NCBI RefSeq assembly: GCF_002953715.1
Contig: NZ_CP025012.1
Location: forward strand, 496,001-560,000
Length of the DNA: 64,000 nt
Direction: 5' to 3'
DNA from: Rhizobium leguminosarum
GTDB lineage: Bacteria; Pseudomonadota; Alphaproteobacteria; Rhizobiales; Rhizobiaceae
Made by a program: the position numbers and the translations under genes. Positions within the stretch are counted from its first letter, which is position 1, and the number at the start of each line of letters is the position of its first letter. Shown here piece after piece: positions 8,975-16,791 of the stretch. A model generated the notes under the pieces. It was given only the letters and a program-made list of their open reading frames with translations. It was not told the DNA's origin and did no database searches.

Positions 8975-9011
8975 GCTTAGCATTTGCGCCACTTTCGGGA
9001 AAGTGCTAAGC
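8975..9011. promoter_or_regulatory. Inverted repeat GCTTAGCA ... TGCTAAGC in the LysR/glcD promoter region
   Basis: Perfect 8-bp arms at 8975-8982 and 9004-9011, with centres 29 bp apart (close to three helical turns), between the divergent starts of the LysR gene and glcD. The spacing suits a tetrameric regulator binding two half-sites. Candidate operator by symmetry and position only. Confidence 0.4.
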
Positions 9012-9100
9012 CGGTTTATCGGCGGCAGGGAGGTTCGCGGCCGGTTTCCGCTGCCATCTTCCCGCTGTCATTCCCCCTCGTCAGGGCCAGGGAGAACGCC

Positions 9101-10540
9101 ATGTCCGACGCCATTTCGTTTCTCAGCCCCCGTGCCGACGTGCTGGCGCGCCGAGCCCAGATCGTTGCCGATCTGACCGATCTTCTGCCGCCGGAATGCC
9201 TGGTGCATGAGGCGCGCGAACTGGTGCCGTTCGAGACCGACGCCTTCGTATCCTACCGTCGCCTGCCGCTCGCCGTCGCCCTGCCGCGCACCACGGCTGA
9301 GGTTTCGGCCGTCATGCGTTACTGCAATCGCTACGGCATTCCCGTCGTGCCGCGCGGCGCCGGCACCTCGCTCTCCGGCGGCGCCATTCCGCAGGAGGAT
9401 GCCGTCGTGCTCGGCCTGTCGAAGATGAACAGCATCCTCGAAATCGATCTGCCGAACCGCGTCGCCGTGGTTCAGGCCGGCGTCACCAATCTCAATATTT
9501 CCGAATCCGTCTCCGCGGACGGCTTTTTCTATGCGCCCGATCCGAGTTCGCAGCTCGCCTGCACCATCGGCGGCAATATCGGCATGAATTCAGGCGGCGC
9601 CCACTGTCTGAAATATGGCGTCACCACCAACAATCTGCTCGGCGTCAGGATGGTGCTGGTCGACGGCACCGTGATCGAGCTTGGCGGCAAGGCGCTGGAT
9701 GCGGCAGGCTATGACCTGCTCGGCCTCGTCTGCGGCCACGAAGGCCAGCTCGGCATCGTCACCGAGGCGACGGTGCGGTTGATCGCCAAGCCGGAAGGCG
9801 CGCGCCCCGTGCTTTTCGGCTTCGAGAGCTCGGAAGAGGCCGGCGCCTGCGTTGCCGATGTCATTGCCGCCGGCATTATCCCGGTGGCGATCGAATTCAT
9901 GGACAAGCCGGCAATCGAGATCTGTGAAGCCTTCGCCCATGCCGGATACCCCCTCGATGTCGGCGCGCTGTTGATCGTCGAGGTCGAAGGGTCGGAAGCG
10001 GAGATGGACGCCGCGCTGAAGGACATCGTCGAGATTGCCCGCCGGCACGCTGTGAAAACCGTGCGCGAGTGCCAGTCGGCGACAGAGGCGGCGCTGATCT
10101 GGAAGGGCCGCAAATCCGCCTTCGGCGCCACCGGCCGCATCGCCGACTATATCTGCATGGACGGCACCGTGCCGCTCAGTCAGCTCTCGCACGTGCTGAA
10201 AAGAACCGCCGAGATCGTCGATCATTACGGCTTGCGCGTCGCCAACGTCTTCCATGCCGGCGACGGCAACATGCACCCGCTGATCCTCTTCAACGCCAAT
10301 GATCCCGAGGATGCCGCCCGTGCCGAGGCGGCCGGCAACGATATCCTTCGGCTCTGCGTCGATGCCGGCGGCTGCCTCACCGGCGAACATGGCGTCGGCA
10401 TCGAGAAGCGCGACCTGATGCGCCACCAATATTCCGAGGTCGATCTCGCCCAGCAGATGGCAGCGCGTGCTGCCTTTGATCCCGGCTGGCTCCTCAATCC
10501 GTCGAAGGTCTTCCCGCTCGAGGGGCGCCCCGCCGCATGA
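9101..10540 (+). CDS. glcD: Glycolate oxidase FAD subunit GlcD
   Basis: FAD-linked catalytic subunit of the membrane-associated glycolate dehydrogenase that oxidises glycolate to glyoxylate. 479 residues from ATG 9101, preceded by GGAGAA. FAD-binding type 4 domain at about 45-225 (VPRGAGTSLSGGA, TIGGNIGMNSGG), then the FAD-oxidase C-terminal domain with HAGDGNMHP and GGCLTGEHGVG. The frame stays open upstream to 8984, but that part is not conserved. It overlaps glcE by 4 bp (ATGA), so the two are translationally coupled. Confidence 0.94.
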   Translation: MSDAISFLSPRADVLARRAQIVADLTDLLPPECLVHEARELVPFETDAFVSYRRLPLAVALPRTTAEVSAVMRYCNRYGIPVVPRGAGTSLSGGAIPQEDAVVLGLSKMNSILEIDLPNRVAVVQAGVTNLNISESVSADGFFYAPDPSSQLACTIGGNIGMNSGGAHCLKYGVTTNNLLGVRMVLVDGTVIELGGKALDAAGYDLLGLVCGHEGQLGIVTEATVRLIAKPEGARPVLFGFESSEEAGACVADVIAAGIIPVAIEFMDKPAIEICEAFAHAGYPLDVGALLIVEVEGSEAEMDAALKDIVEIARRHAVKTVRECQSATEAALIWKGRKSAFGATGRIADYICMDGTVPLSQLSHVLKRTAEIVDHYGLRVANVFHAGDGNMHPLILFNANDPEDAARAEAAGNDILRLCVDAGGCLTGEHGVGIEKRDLMRHQYSEVDLAQQMAARAAFDPGWLLNPSKVFPLEGRPAA

Positions 10541-11736
10541 TCGATCTGATGCCGACGAGCGAGGAAGAGGCCGCAGCGATCGTCCGCGCCCATGCGCAGA
10601 GCGGCCGGCCGCTGGCGATCTGCGGCGGCGAGACCCGCTCGGGCTTCGGCAATGCCGTTGCCGCCGAGAACCGGCTGCGCTCGACCGGGCTTGCCGGCAT
10701 CGTCGCCTATAATCCCGGCGAAATGGTCATGACCGTCCGATCGGGCACGCCGCTTGCCGAGGTCGAAGCGGCACTTTCGGAGAGCGGCCAGATGCTCGCC
10801 TTCGAGCCGATGGATCATCGCCCTGTGATGGGCACATCCGGCGAGCCGACCATCGGCGGCGTCTTTGCCGCCAATGTCTCCGGTCCGCGCCGGCTGATCG
10901 GGGGTGCCGCCCGCGACAGCCTACTCGGCGTGCGCTTCGTCAACGGCAAGGGCGAGATCATCAAGGCCGGCGGCCGGGTGATGAAGAATGTTACCGGCCT
11001 CGATCTCGTCAAGCTGATCGCCGGCTCGCATGGCACGCTGGGCTTCCTCACCGAAGTCACCTTCCGCGTGCCGCCGCGCCCGAAGACGGAGCGGACGGTG
11101 GTGCTATCAGGCCTCAACGACGCCGAGGCGGCAAACGCCATGGCGGCGGCGATGGCGCTGCCGGTCGAAGTCTCGGGTGCTGCCCATCTGCCCTTGACGG
11201 TGACGTGGAAATTCCTCGCCGGCAAATTGCCCGAGGGCGAGGCGACGGTTCTGCGCATCGAAGGCCTGCCGAGCTCGGTCGACGTGCGCATCGAAAAGCT
11301 TGCCGCGGCAATGTCGGGCCTCGCCACGGTCACGCGGCTGGAACAGCCGGAAAGCTCCAGGCTCTGGCAGGAAATTCGCGATGTGCTGCCCTATGCCGAC
11401 GGCACCGCGCGGCCGGTCTGGCGCGTCTCGGTCGCCCCCGGCACCGGCCATCAGCTGGTCGCGGCCCTCCGCCTGGATGCCGGCGTCGACGCCTTCTACG
11501 ACTGGCAGGGCGGCCTCGTCTGGATGCGCTTGGAGGCAGGCCCGGAAGCCGAGCTGGTCCGTCGCTACATCAAGGCGCTCGGCGGCGGCCACGCGACGCT
11601 GATCCGTGCATCTGCCGAGGCGAGGGCGGTCACATCTGCGTTCCACCCCGAACCCGAGGCGGTGGCGATGCTGTCGCGGCGGGTGAAGGAAAAATTCGAT
11701 CCGGCCGGCATATTCAATCCGGGGAAGATGGGGTGA
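10537..11736 (+). CDS. glcE: Glycolate oxidase FAD-binding subunit GlcE
   Basis: 399 residues; second flavoprotein-like subunit of glycolate dehydrogenase. It has the FAD-binding type 4 fold (about 10-170; GEPTIGGVFAANVSGPRR and GRVMKNVTGLDLVKL) with a short, divergent C-terminal half, as usual for GlcE. ATG overlaps the TGA of glcD. glcF follows after 68 bp in the same direction, completing the three-subunit enzyme. Confidence 0.93.
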   Translation: MIDLMPTSEEEAAAIVRAHAQSGRPLAICGGETRSGFGNAVAAENRLRSTGLAGIVAYNPGEMVMTVRSGTPLAEVEAALSESGQMLAFEPMDHRPVMGTSGEPTIGGVFAANVSGPRRLIGGAARDSLLGVRFVNGKGEIIKAGGRVMKNVTGLDLVKLIAGSHGTLGFLTEVTFRVPPRPKTERTVVLSGLNDAEAANAMAAAMALPVEVSGAAHLPLTVTWKFLAGKLPEGEATVLRIEGLPSSVDVRIEKLAAAMSGLATVTRLEQPESSRLWQEIRDVLPYADGTARPVWRVSVAPGTGHQLVAALRLDAGVDAFYDWQGGLVWMRLEAGPEAELVRRYIKALGGGHATLIRASAEARAVTSAFHPEPEAVAMLSRRVKEKFDPAGIFNPGKMG

Positions 11737-11804
11737 GGGACAAGATGGATCAGTGTCTGCGTATCTCCAGCAAAACCTCCAATACCCATGGGGGATCCCG
11801 CTAG

Positions 11805-13115
11805 ATGCAAACCAACTTCACCCCGACCCAGCTCCTCGACCCTGATGTCGCCGAATCCGAGCAGATTCTGCGCAAATGTGTTCATTGCGGCTTCTGCACC
11901 GCCACCTGTCCCACCTATGTGACGCTCGGGAACGAGCTCGACAGCCCGCGCGGCCGCATCTACCTGATCAAGGACATGCTGGAAAACGGCCGGCCCGCCG
12001 ATGCAGAGGTCGTCACCCATATCGACCGCTGTCTCTCCTGCCTTGCCTGCGTCACCACCTGTCCCTCCGGCGTCGATTACATGCATCTGGTCGATCACGC
12101 CCGCGCCCATATCGAAAAGACTTACAAACGCCCGTTCATGAACCGGCTGACGCGCGCCATCCTTGCCGCTGTGCTGCCCTATCCCGGCCGTTTCCGCCTG
12201 GCGCTCAATCTCGCCCGCCTCGGCCGGCCCTTCGCCGGTCTGATGCGGGGTGGCGCGCTGAAGCCCTTCGCCGCCATGCTGGCGCTTGCGCCGCGGCGGA
12301 TCCCGGCCGCTTCGGACTTCGCAAAACCCGGCAGCTACCTGCCCGAGACGGAACGGCGCGGCCGGGTGGCGATCCTCTCCGGCTGCGCCCAGCCGGTGCT
12401 CGATCCCGGCATCAACGCGGCGGCGATCCGGCTGTTGACGCGGCTTGGCGTCGAGGTCGTGCTGCCGGAAGGGGAGGTCTGCTGCGGCTCGCTGGTGCAT
12501 CACATGGGCCGCGCCGAACAGGCGCTCGAAAGTGCGCGCGCCAATGTCGATATCTGGATGCGCGAGATCGACGGGCAGGGCCTCGACGCGATCATCATCA
12601 CCGCTTCGGGCTGCGGCACGACGATCAAGGATTACGGCCACATGCTGCGCCTCGATTCCGCCTATGCCGCAAAGGCGGCCAGGGTCTCGGCGCTGGCCAA
12701 GGACGTCACCGAATATCTGGCAACCCTCTACCTGCCGGCACACATGCCGAAGGGCATCACGGTCGCCTATCATTCCGCCTGTTCCATGCAGCACGGCCAG
12801 CGCATCACGCTGGCGCCGAAGCAATTGCTGAAAGCGGCGGGTTTTACGGTGCGCGATCCGGCCGAAGGCCACCTTTGCTGCGGCTCCGCCGGCACCTACA
12901 ACATCATGCAGCCGGAGATATCGGCCACGCTGAAGGCGCGCAAGGTCAAGAACCTCGAGGCCACCAAGGCCGATATCATCGCCACCGGCAATATCGGCTG
13001 CATCACCCAGATCGCCACCGGTACCGGCATGCCAATCCTGCATACGGTCGAGCTTCTCGATTGGGCTTATGGCGGCGCTGTGCCGGAAAAATTAACAGGT
13101 TTGCCGTTAGGCTGA
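11805..13115 (+). CDS. glcF: Glycolate oxidase iron-sulfur subunit GlcF
   Basis: 436 residues; carries electrons from GlcD/GlcE to the respiratory quinone pool. Two [4Fe-4S] motifs near the N-terminus, CVHCGFCTATCP (about 24-35) and CLSCLACVTTCPSG (about 75-88), then two CCG-type cysteine-rich domains (EVCCGSLVHH; HLCCGSAGTYN). Third gene of glcDEF; a dispersed short repeat follows 8 bp after its stop. Malate synthase or a GlcA permease is not in the window. Confidence 0.94.
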   Translation: MQTNFTPTQLLDPDVAESEQILRKCVHCGFCTATCPTYVTLGNELDSPRGRIYLIKDMLENGRPADAEVVTHIDRCLSCLACVTTCPSGVDYMHLVDHARAHIEKTYKRPFMNRLTRAILAAVLPYPGRFRLALNLARLGRPFAGLMRGGALKPFAAMLALAPRRIPAASDFAKPGSYLPETERRGRVAILSGCAQPVLDPGINAAAIRLLTRLGVEVVLPEGEVCCGSLVHHMGRAEQALESARANVDIWMREIDGQGLDAIIITASGCGTTIKDYGHMLRLDSAYAAKAARVSALAKDVTEYLATLYLPAHMPKGITVAYHSACSMQHGQRITLAPKQLLKAAGFTVRDPAEGHLCCGSAGTYNIMQPEISATLKARKVKNLEATKADIIATGNIGCITQIATGTGMPILHTVELLDWAYGGAVPEKLTGLPLG

Positions 13116-13122
13116 GACCTAT

Positions 13123-13165
13123 GACAGCGCCGCGCATCTTTTCGAGAGCCGCAAAGGACGCCGTC
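13123..13165 (+). repeat. Short dispersed repeat, copy 1
   Basis: GACAGCGCCGCGC followed by a TCTTTTCGAGAGCCGC core and AAAGGACGCCGTC. Near-identical sequence occurs inverted at 20780-20820, and a more divergent inverted copy at 53071-53113. All three are intergenic. Imperfect dyad symmetry around the GCGC/CGAGAG core suggests a small hairpin family distinct from the RIME elements. Confidence 0.65.
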
Positions 13166-13180
13166 TCGGGAGATTGAGCG

Positions 13181-13621
13181 ATGTGGCGTGGAATGATTGT
13201 GCTTGCGGGACTGCTCGGTGCGGCAGACACTGCCCATGCTGACAGTCGTCTTTTCTGTTCCGCCGATGACAAGGAAGCGCGCTTCACGCTCGAAAGCGGT
13301 TTCGAAAGCGCTGCCGGCCACAAGCTCAACCATTTCCGCGGCGCGCTGATCGTCAAGGATCCGGCCCAAGAGGCCGTGTTCGGAAAGCGTGTTTTCGAAT
13401 CACAGCACCTGACCAACCATTGGTCGCGTAACGGCGAACTGCTCATGGAAGTCTTCGACGGCGGCGAAGATGACACCAACGGCGCAACGCTGGATCTCGT
13501 GGTTGTCGCCGGCGAACGCGGCAAGCCGGCGGCAAATTTCAGCGGCAGCTATTCCCTGACGATCGAAGGCGGTGAAAAACCCTATGTCGTCGAGGGCAAG
13601 GTCAGCTGCGGCACCAAATAG
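13181..13621 (+). CDS. Hypothetical secreted protein
   Basis: 146 residues with an N-terminal signal peptide (hydrophobic 5-15, likely cleavage after AHA, about residue 20), so probably periplasmic. Two cysteines (FC near residue 26 and SCG at the C-terminus) could form a disulfide. No family recognised. It begins 65 bp after glcF in the same direction, but the content gives no link to glycolate use. The TAG stop coincides with the first bases of a RIME-like element. Confidence 0.65.
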   Translation: MWRGMIVLAGLLGAADTAHADSRLFCSADDKEARFTLESGFESAAGHKLNHFRGALIVKDPAQEAVFGKRVFESQHLTNHWSRNGELLMEVFDGGEDDTNGATLDLVVVAGERGKPAANFSGSYSLTIEGGEKPYVVEGKVSCGTK

Positions 13622-13717
13622 AGCAATTTCAGGAAAAGTGCGAAGCGGTTTTGCCGGAAATTGCGTAACAATAAAAGGTTAGAGCGGTTCTGCGCTTCTA
13701 TGCGCTGAACCGCTCTA
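13619..13717 (+). repeat. RIME-like element, two palindromes
   Basis: First palindrome arms GCAATTTC (13623-13630) and GAAATTGC (13657-13664) around AAAGTGCGAAGCGGTTTT. Second palindrome arms TAGAGCGGTTC (13680-13690) and GAACCGCTCTA (13707-13717). The first half matches elements at 26826, 53181 and 54329. The stop TAG of the preceding gene (13619-13621) is formed at the element's edge. The second hairpin may also end the convergent outer-membrane protein gene. Confidence 0.8.
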
Positions 13718-13737
13718 ACGCCACAGCCGAAATTTAT

Positions 13738-14412
13738 TTACCAGTGGAACGATACGCCGACGTTGACGGCATTCGTGAAGATGTTGGTCTTCAGGTCCAC
13801 GCCGCTGTCGATCGGAACGTCGATGCGCGAATAGGTGCCCTTGTATTCGACGAAGGTCGACCAGCGCTCGGTCACCTTGAAGTCGACGCCGGCCTGGGCC
13901 TGCAGCGTCACGCCGCCGAATTCATAGGCCCAGGTCTTACCCTCGGGGCGAATCACTTCGACATGCGGAATGTTCACGCCGATACCGGCGCCGAGATAGG
14001 GGGTCCAGCGGCGGGTCGGATCCTGGAAACGGTAGAGACCGTTCACCGTGATGAGGTTCAGGCCGTCGGTGAATTCGAAATGCGACCAGCCGGTCTTGGC
14101 CAGCGTATCGTCGTCGGCATAGACCTTGTCATGGGTATAATCGAGCGAGATACCCCAGTTCGGCTTGTTGAAGTTCTCAAGCCACCAGGTGACGCGGCCA
14201 CCGTAATAAGGCGGGCTGCCGAAGGACTTGCCTTCCCAGCCAGCGGTGAAATGCGTGCCGTCGGAAAGATCGACGCCGCTGTGCGGCGCGGTCTGATAGC
14301 CGCCGTAGATGGAGAATTGCAGATCTTCCGCCGAAGCGGAAACTGCCGAACAGATTGTCAAAAACGCGATGCCCGCAAGCAGGGAAGCGGAGGAACGCAG
14401 CGCATATGTCAT
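13738..14412 (-). CDS. Outer-membrane beta-barrel protein (OmpW/lipid A-deacylase-like size class)
   Basis: 224 residues. Signal peptide of about 28 residues ending at SASA, then alternating aromatic/hydrophobic strands (DLQFSIYGGYQ, GISLDYTHDKVY, WTPYLGAGIGVNIP, GVDFKVTERWSTFVEYKGTYS) and a C-terminal VGVSFHW ending in an aromatic residue, the usual signal for outer-membrane insertion. Length suits an eight-stranded barrel. No catalytic motif is recognised, so a specific function is not assigned. It lies downstream of an L,D-transpeptidase on the same strand, separated by a terminator. Confidence 0.75.
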   Translation of the reverse strand: MTYALRSSASLLAGIAFLTICSAVSASAEDLQFSIYGGYQTAPHSGVDLSDGTHFTAGWEGKSFGSPPYYGGRVTWWLENFNKPNWGISLDYTHDKVYADDDTLAKTGWSHFEFTDGLNLITVNGLYRFQDPTRRWTPYLGAGIGVNIPHVEVIRPEGKTWAYEFGGVTLQAQAGVDFKVTERWSTFVEYKGTYSRIDVPIDSGVDLKTNIFTNAVNVGVSFHW

Positions 14413-14480
14413 AGAATAGCCCCGATATAAATGTGTCGACTCTTAGGCAGGTCTGCCAGCTTTCGGCCGCAAAGTCTAAG

Positions 14481-14520
14481 CAAAACAAAAGGCGCGTCAA
14501 AATGCGCCTTTCATTTTTTT
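14481..14520 (-). terminator. Rho-independent terminator of the L,D-transpeptidase gene
   Basis: Stem AAAGGCGC (14488-14495) / GCGCCTTT (14504-14511) with A-rich sequence on the left (T-rich on the minus strand) and a T-run on the right, so it could work in both directions. It lies 13 bp past the stop of the gene at 14533. Confidence 0.75.
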
Positions 14521-14532
14521 CGTAAGTGTTGC

Positions 14533-15225
14533 TCAGCCGCCGAACATCGTGCGCAGCACGTCGATGCCCCTGTCCTCGAACGCCACCTTGCCCTGCCTGT
14601 TGCCGGGGCCGATGACGATCACCTTGGTGCCGACGGGCGCGCGATCGTAGAGATGCGACACATCCTCGTTCATCATCCGGATGCAGCCGGAAGACATGTT
14701 GAGGCCGATCGTCCAGGGCTGATTGGTGCCGTGGATGCGGAAGATCGTGTCGCGGCCGCCCTGGTAGAGATACATGGCGCGGGCGCCGAGTGGATTGTCC
14801 TCGCCGCCTTCCTGGAAAGCAGGAATCATATGTCCCTTGGCGGCTTCGCGGCGGCGCATCTCGGCCGGCGGTGTCCAGCTCGGCCATTCGGCCTTGCGGC
14901 CGATCTTGACAACCCCCGACCAGCCGAAGCCGTCGCGGCCGACGCCGATGCCGTAGCGGGTGGCGCGATTGTTGCCCTCGACGAGGTAGAGATACTTGTT
15001 GTTGGTATCGATGATGACGGTGCCGGCGGCTTCCGTCGTTACCAGGCGCACTTTCTTGCGCTTGAACTGTGGCTTCACGTATTTCGGCATCTGCGCAACG
15101 CGCACGATCTGCGCCGGGCGCCGTGCATTGTCGGACGCGGAGCCCGCGGGTGCAGCAAAGGCGGATGTAGACATCAAGGACAGGACAAGTCCGGCAGCAG
15201 CCAGACCCGGCATTAGTTTGATCAT
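14533..15225 (-). CDS. L,D-transpeptidase (YkuD family), paralogue 1
   Basis: 230 residues; signal peptide of about 25 residues, then a YkuD catalytic domain. The active-site block is visible near residues 160-185: HGTNQPWTIG ... SSGCIRM with the catalytic cysteine. It makes 3-3 peptidoglycan cross-links or attaches proteins to peptidoglycan in the periplasm. Strongly similar to the gene at 20838-21587 (shared TIVIDTNN..LYLV, EWP.WTPP.EM, GARAMYL blocks). The two paralogues share orientation and bracket the RTX/IS110 segment. Confidence 0.9.
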   Translation of the reverse strand: MIKLMPGLAAAGLVLSLMSTSAFAAPAGSASDNARRPAQIVRVAQMPKYVKPQFKRKKVRLVTTEAAGTVIIDTNNKYLYLVEGNNRATRYGIGVGRDGFGWSGVVKIGRKAEWPSWTPPAEMRRREAAKGHMIPAFQEGGEDNPLGARAMYLYQGGRDTIFRIHGTNQPWTIGLNMSSGCIRMMNEDVSHLYDRAPVGTKVIVIGPGNRQGKVAFEDRGIDVLRTMFGG

Positions 15226-15711
15226 GATCGATTCCCCTCAAGCAAATCCGCTCGAAGCTACATGAACTTCTGCCCGATTCAAGATCGGCGTGGCCGGATA
15301 CAGCAATTTTGGAGAAGGGGAGCGGGCTGTTCTTGCGGCTCCTACTGCATAATTTATCCCCCAGAATCCAGTGCGGCCGGTCCCCCAGGGGGCGCAAGAG
15401 AGTTTCTTTCTTGCCGCAGAGTTATTCACGGCGCGGACGCGCCGTGGCTGGATTCCTATGACAAGCACAGGAATTGTCTCTCAAATCCATGCTTTAATGT
15501 TTGGGAAGCTGGGATCGAACCCCGGGATGGCCATCCCGGGGTTCGCGCGACGACGCGCCCGTACAGGTCAACAACCGACCTCATGAAGGGACTTTGCCGC
15601 TCCAGCTTCGTATCGCTTGCTGACTTGAATGGGATACCCGTGGGACACGCCCGCAGACAATTCGAAGCATGGAACTCGATTATGATGACAGAACCTGCCG
15701 AAATCCAGTGC
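15226..15711. other. Non-coding stretch between the L,D-transpeptidase and the IS110 remnant
   Basis: About 490 bp without a convincing gene. It contains the promoter side of the L,D-transpeptidase, a 30-bp perfect palindrome (15516-15545), and the sequence just before the transposase remnant, where the left end of the insertion sequence should lie. Short open frames here (for example on the plus strand from 15262) have no recognisable protein-like character. Confidence 0.5.
15516..15545. repeat. Perfect 30-bp palindrome
   Basis: CGAACCCCGGGATGG followed directly by its exact reverse complement, with no loop. It sits about 170-200 bp upstream of the IS110 transposase remnant. It does not resemble the RIME palindromes in this window. 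It could be a target or end structure of the insertion element, or an independent site; tRNA-like T-arm resemblance (ATCGAAC) did not hold up. Confidence 0.6.
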
Positions 15712-16623
15712 GTCCTCGCCCTTGGACGTCTCCCGCAACACCGTCACCCTGTGCGACGGCCACAGCCGCTACACCCAGACCATCGCCAATAATGCCGATG
15801 CCCTTCGCACCGCCCTGCAGCCGTCCAAGGCACTGCCACGCTCGCCGTGTTCGGGGCCACCGGCGGCAATGAGGACATCCTGATCGGCGTGCTCTTGGAA
15901 CTGGCCATTCCTGCCCACCGCGCCGATCCCGCCAAGGTCAAGGCCTATATCAAATCCTTCGGCAAGCGCGCCAAGAACGATCCGATCGATGCGCGATGGC
16001 TGTCACGTTATCGTCGCGACCGCGCCGCCACACTGCCCCGCTGGCAGCCGGTCGATCCCAACCAGCAGAAGCTCGTCTCGACCTCATCCGCCATGCGGGT
16101 GCAGGAGCAGAACCGCCTGAAGGCCCCGCGCAGCCGCCTGATCGCCGATTATATTCGCGATCATCTCGCCGAACTGGAGCGCCATATCGAAGCCCTCAAT
16201 GCCGAGATCGATGCTCTGATCGGCGAAAGCAGCGATCTGGCACTGCGGGCTGAACAGCTGCGCTCGGTGCCGGGCATCGGCCCGGTCTTGGGGCCGCTGC
16301 TCCTAGCCGTCATGCCCGAACTCGGGACCCTCAACCGCCGCCAGGTGGCAAGCCTTGCCGGTGTCGCCCCGCATCCCAAAGACAGTTGGCACCGCAGCAC
16401 CACCGGCGCACGGCGCCAGATCAGACCGGCGCTCTTCATCGCCGCACTTGCCGCCTGCCGCGGCGACAATCCCCTCGCTGTCGCCTACAAGGCCCTGCTC
16501 AAGGCCGCAAAAACTAAGCGCGTCGCTCTCACTGCCATCATGCGCAAGATCATCACTATCGCAAACGCCCGTGTAAGGGACGCCGTGCGACACCAAAATG
16601 AAATAATGCAGATCAACGCATAA
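15712..16623 (+). pseudogene. Degenerate IS110-family transposase
   Basis: DEDD-type recombinase of IS110 elements, now broken. The start region (VSRNTVTLCDG ... NADALRT) is in one frame (from 15722), and the rest, from about 15840 to 16623 (ATGGNEDILIG, KNDPIDARWLSRY, then the transposase_20 domain RSVPGIGPVLG, ASLAGVAPHPKDS), is in the next, so a 1-base deletion near 15823 separates them. A second lesion near 16075 has removed about eight residues before AEQN-like sequence (KLVSTSSAMRVQEQNR). The C-terminal Ser-containing domain is otherwise complete. Ends of the element could not be fixed. It is a relic lying between an L,D-transpeptidase and the RTX gene. Confidence 0.85.
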
Positions 16624-16709
16624 ACTGATTTGGTGAAGGAGGAGAGGTGAGCCGACCTATCCCTCCGCAACGTATCCATAGACGATCAGAACCCTAAACA
16701 ACTTTCGTT

Positions 16710-16734
16710 GGGGCTTGCATTAACCGCAAGCCCC
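16710..16734. terminator. GC-rich hairpin between the IS110 relic and the RTX gene
   Basis: Arms GGGGCTTGC (16710-16718) and GCAAGCCCC (16726-16734), loop ATTAACC. It lies 57 bp past the stop of the minus-strand RTX gene and could end its transcript, though no clear T-run follows on that strand. It might instead belong to the end of the insertion element. Confidence 0.45.
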
Positions 16735-16791
16735 ACCTCTGTGTTTATGTCGGTCACGACACAACTCTGCGCCGCTGGAATCCAGTCGCAG

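Noticed and set aside
15500..15560. tRNA-like T-arm (ATCGAAC within GC-rich stem)
   Set aside because: The symmetry belongs to a 30-bp perfect palindrome; no acceptor, D or anticodon arms can be laid out.
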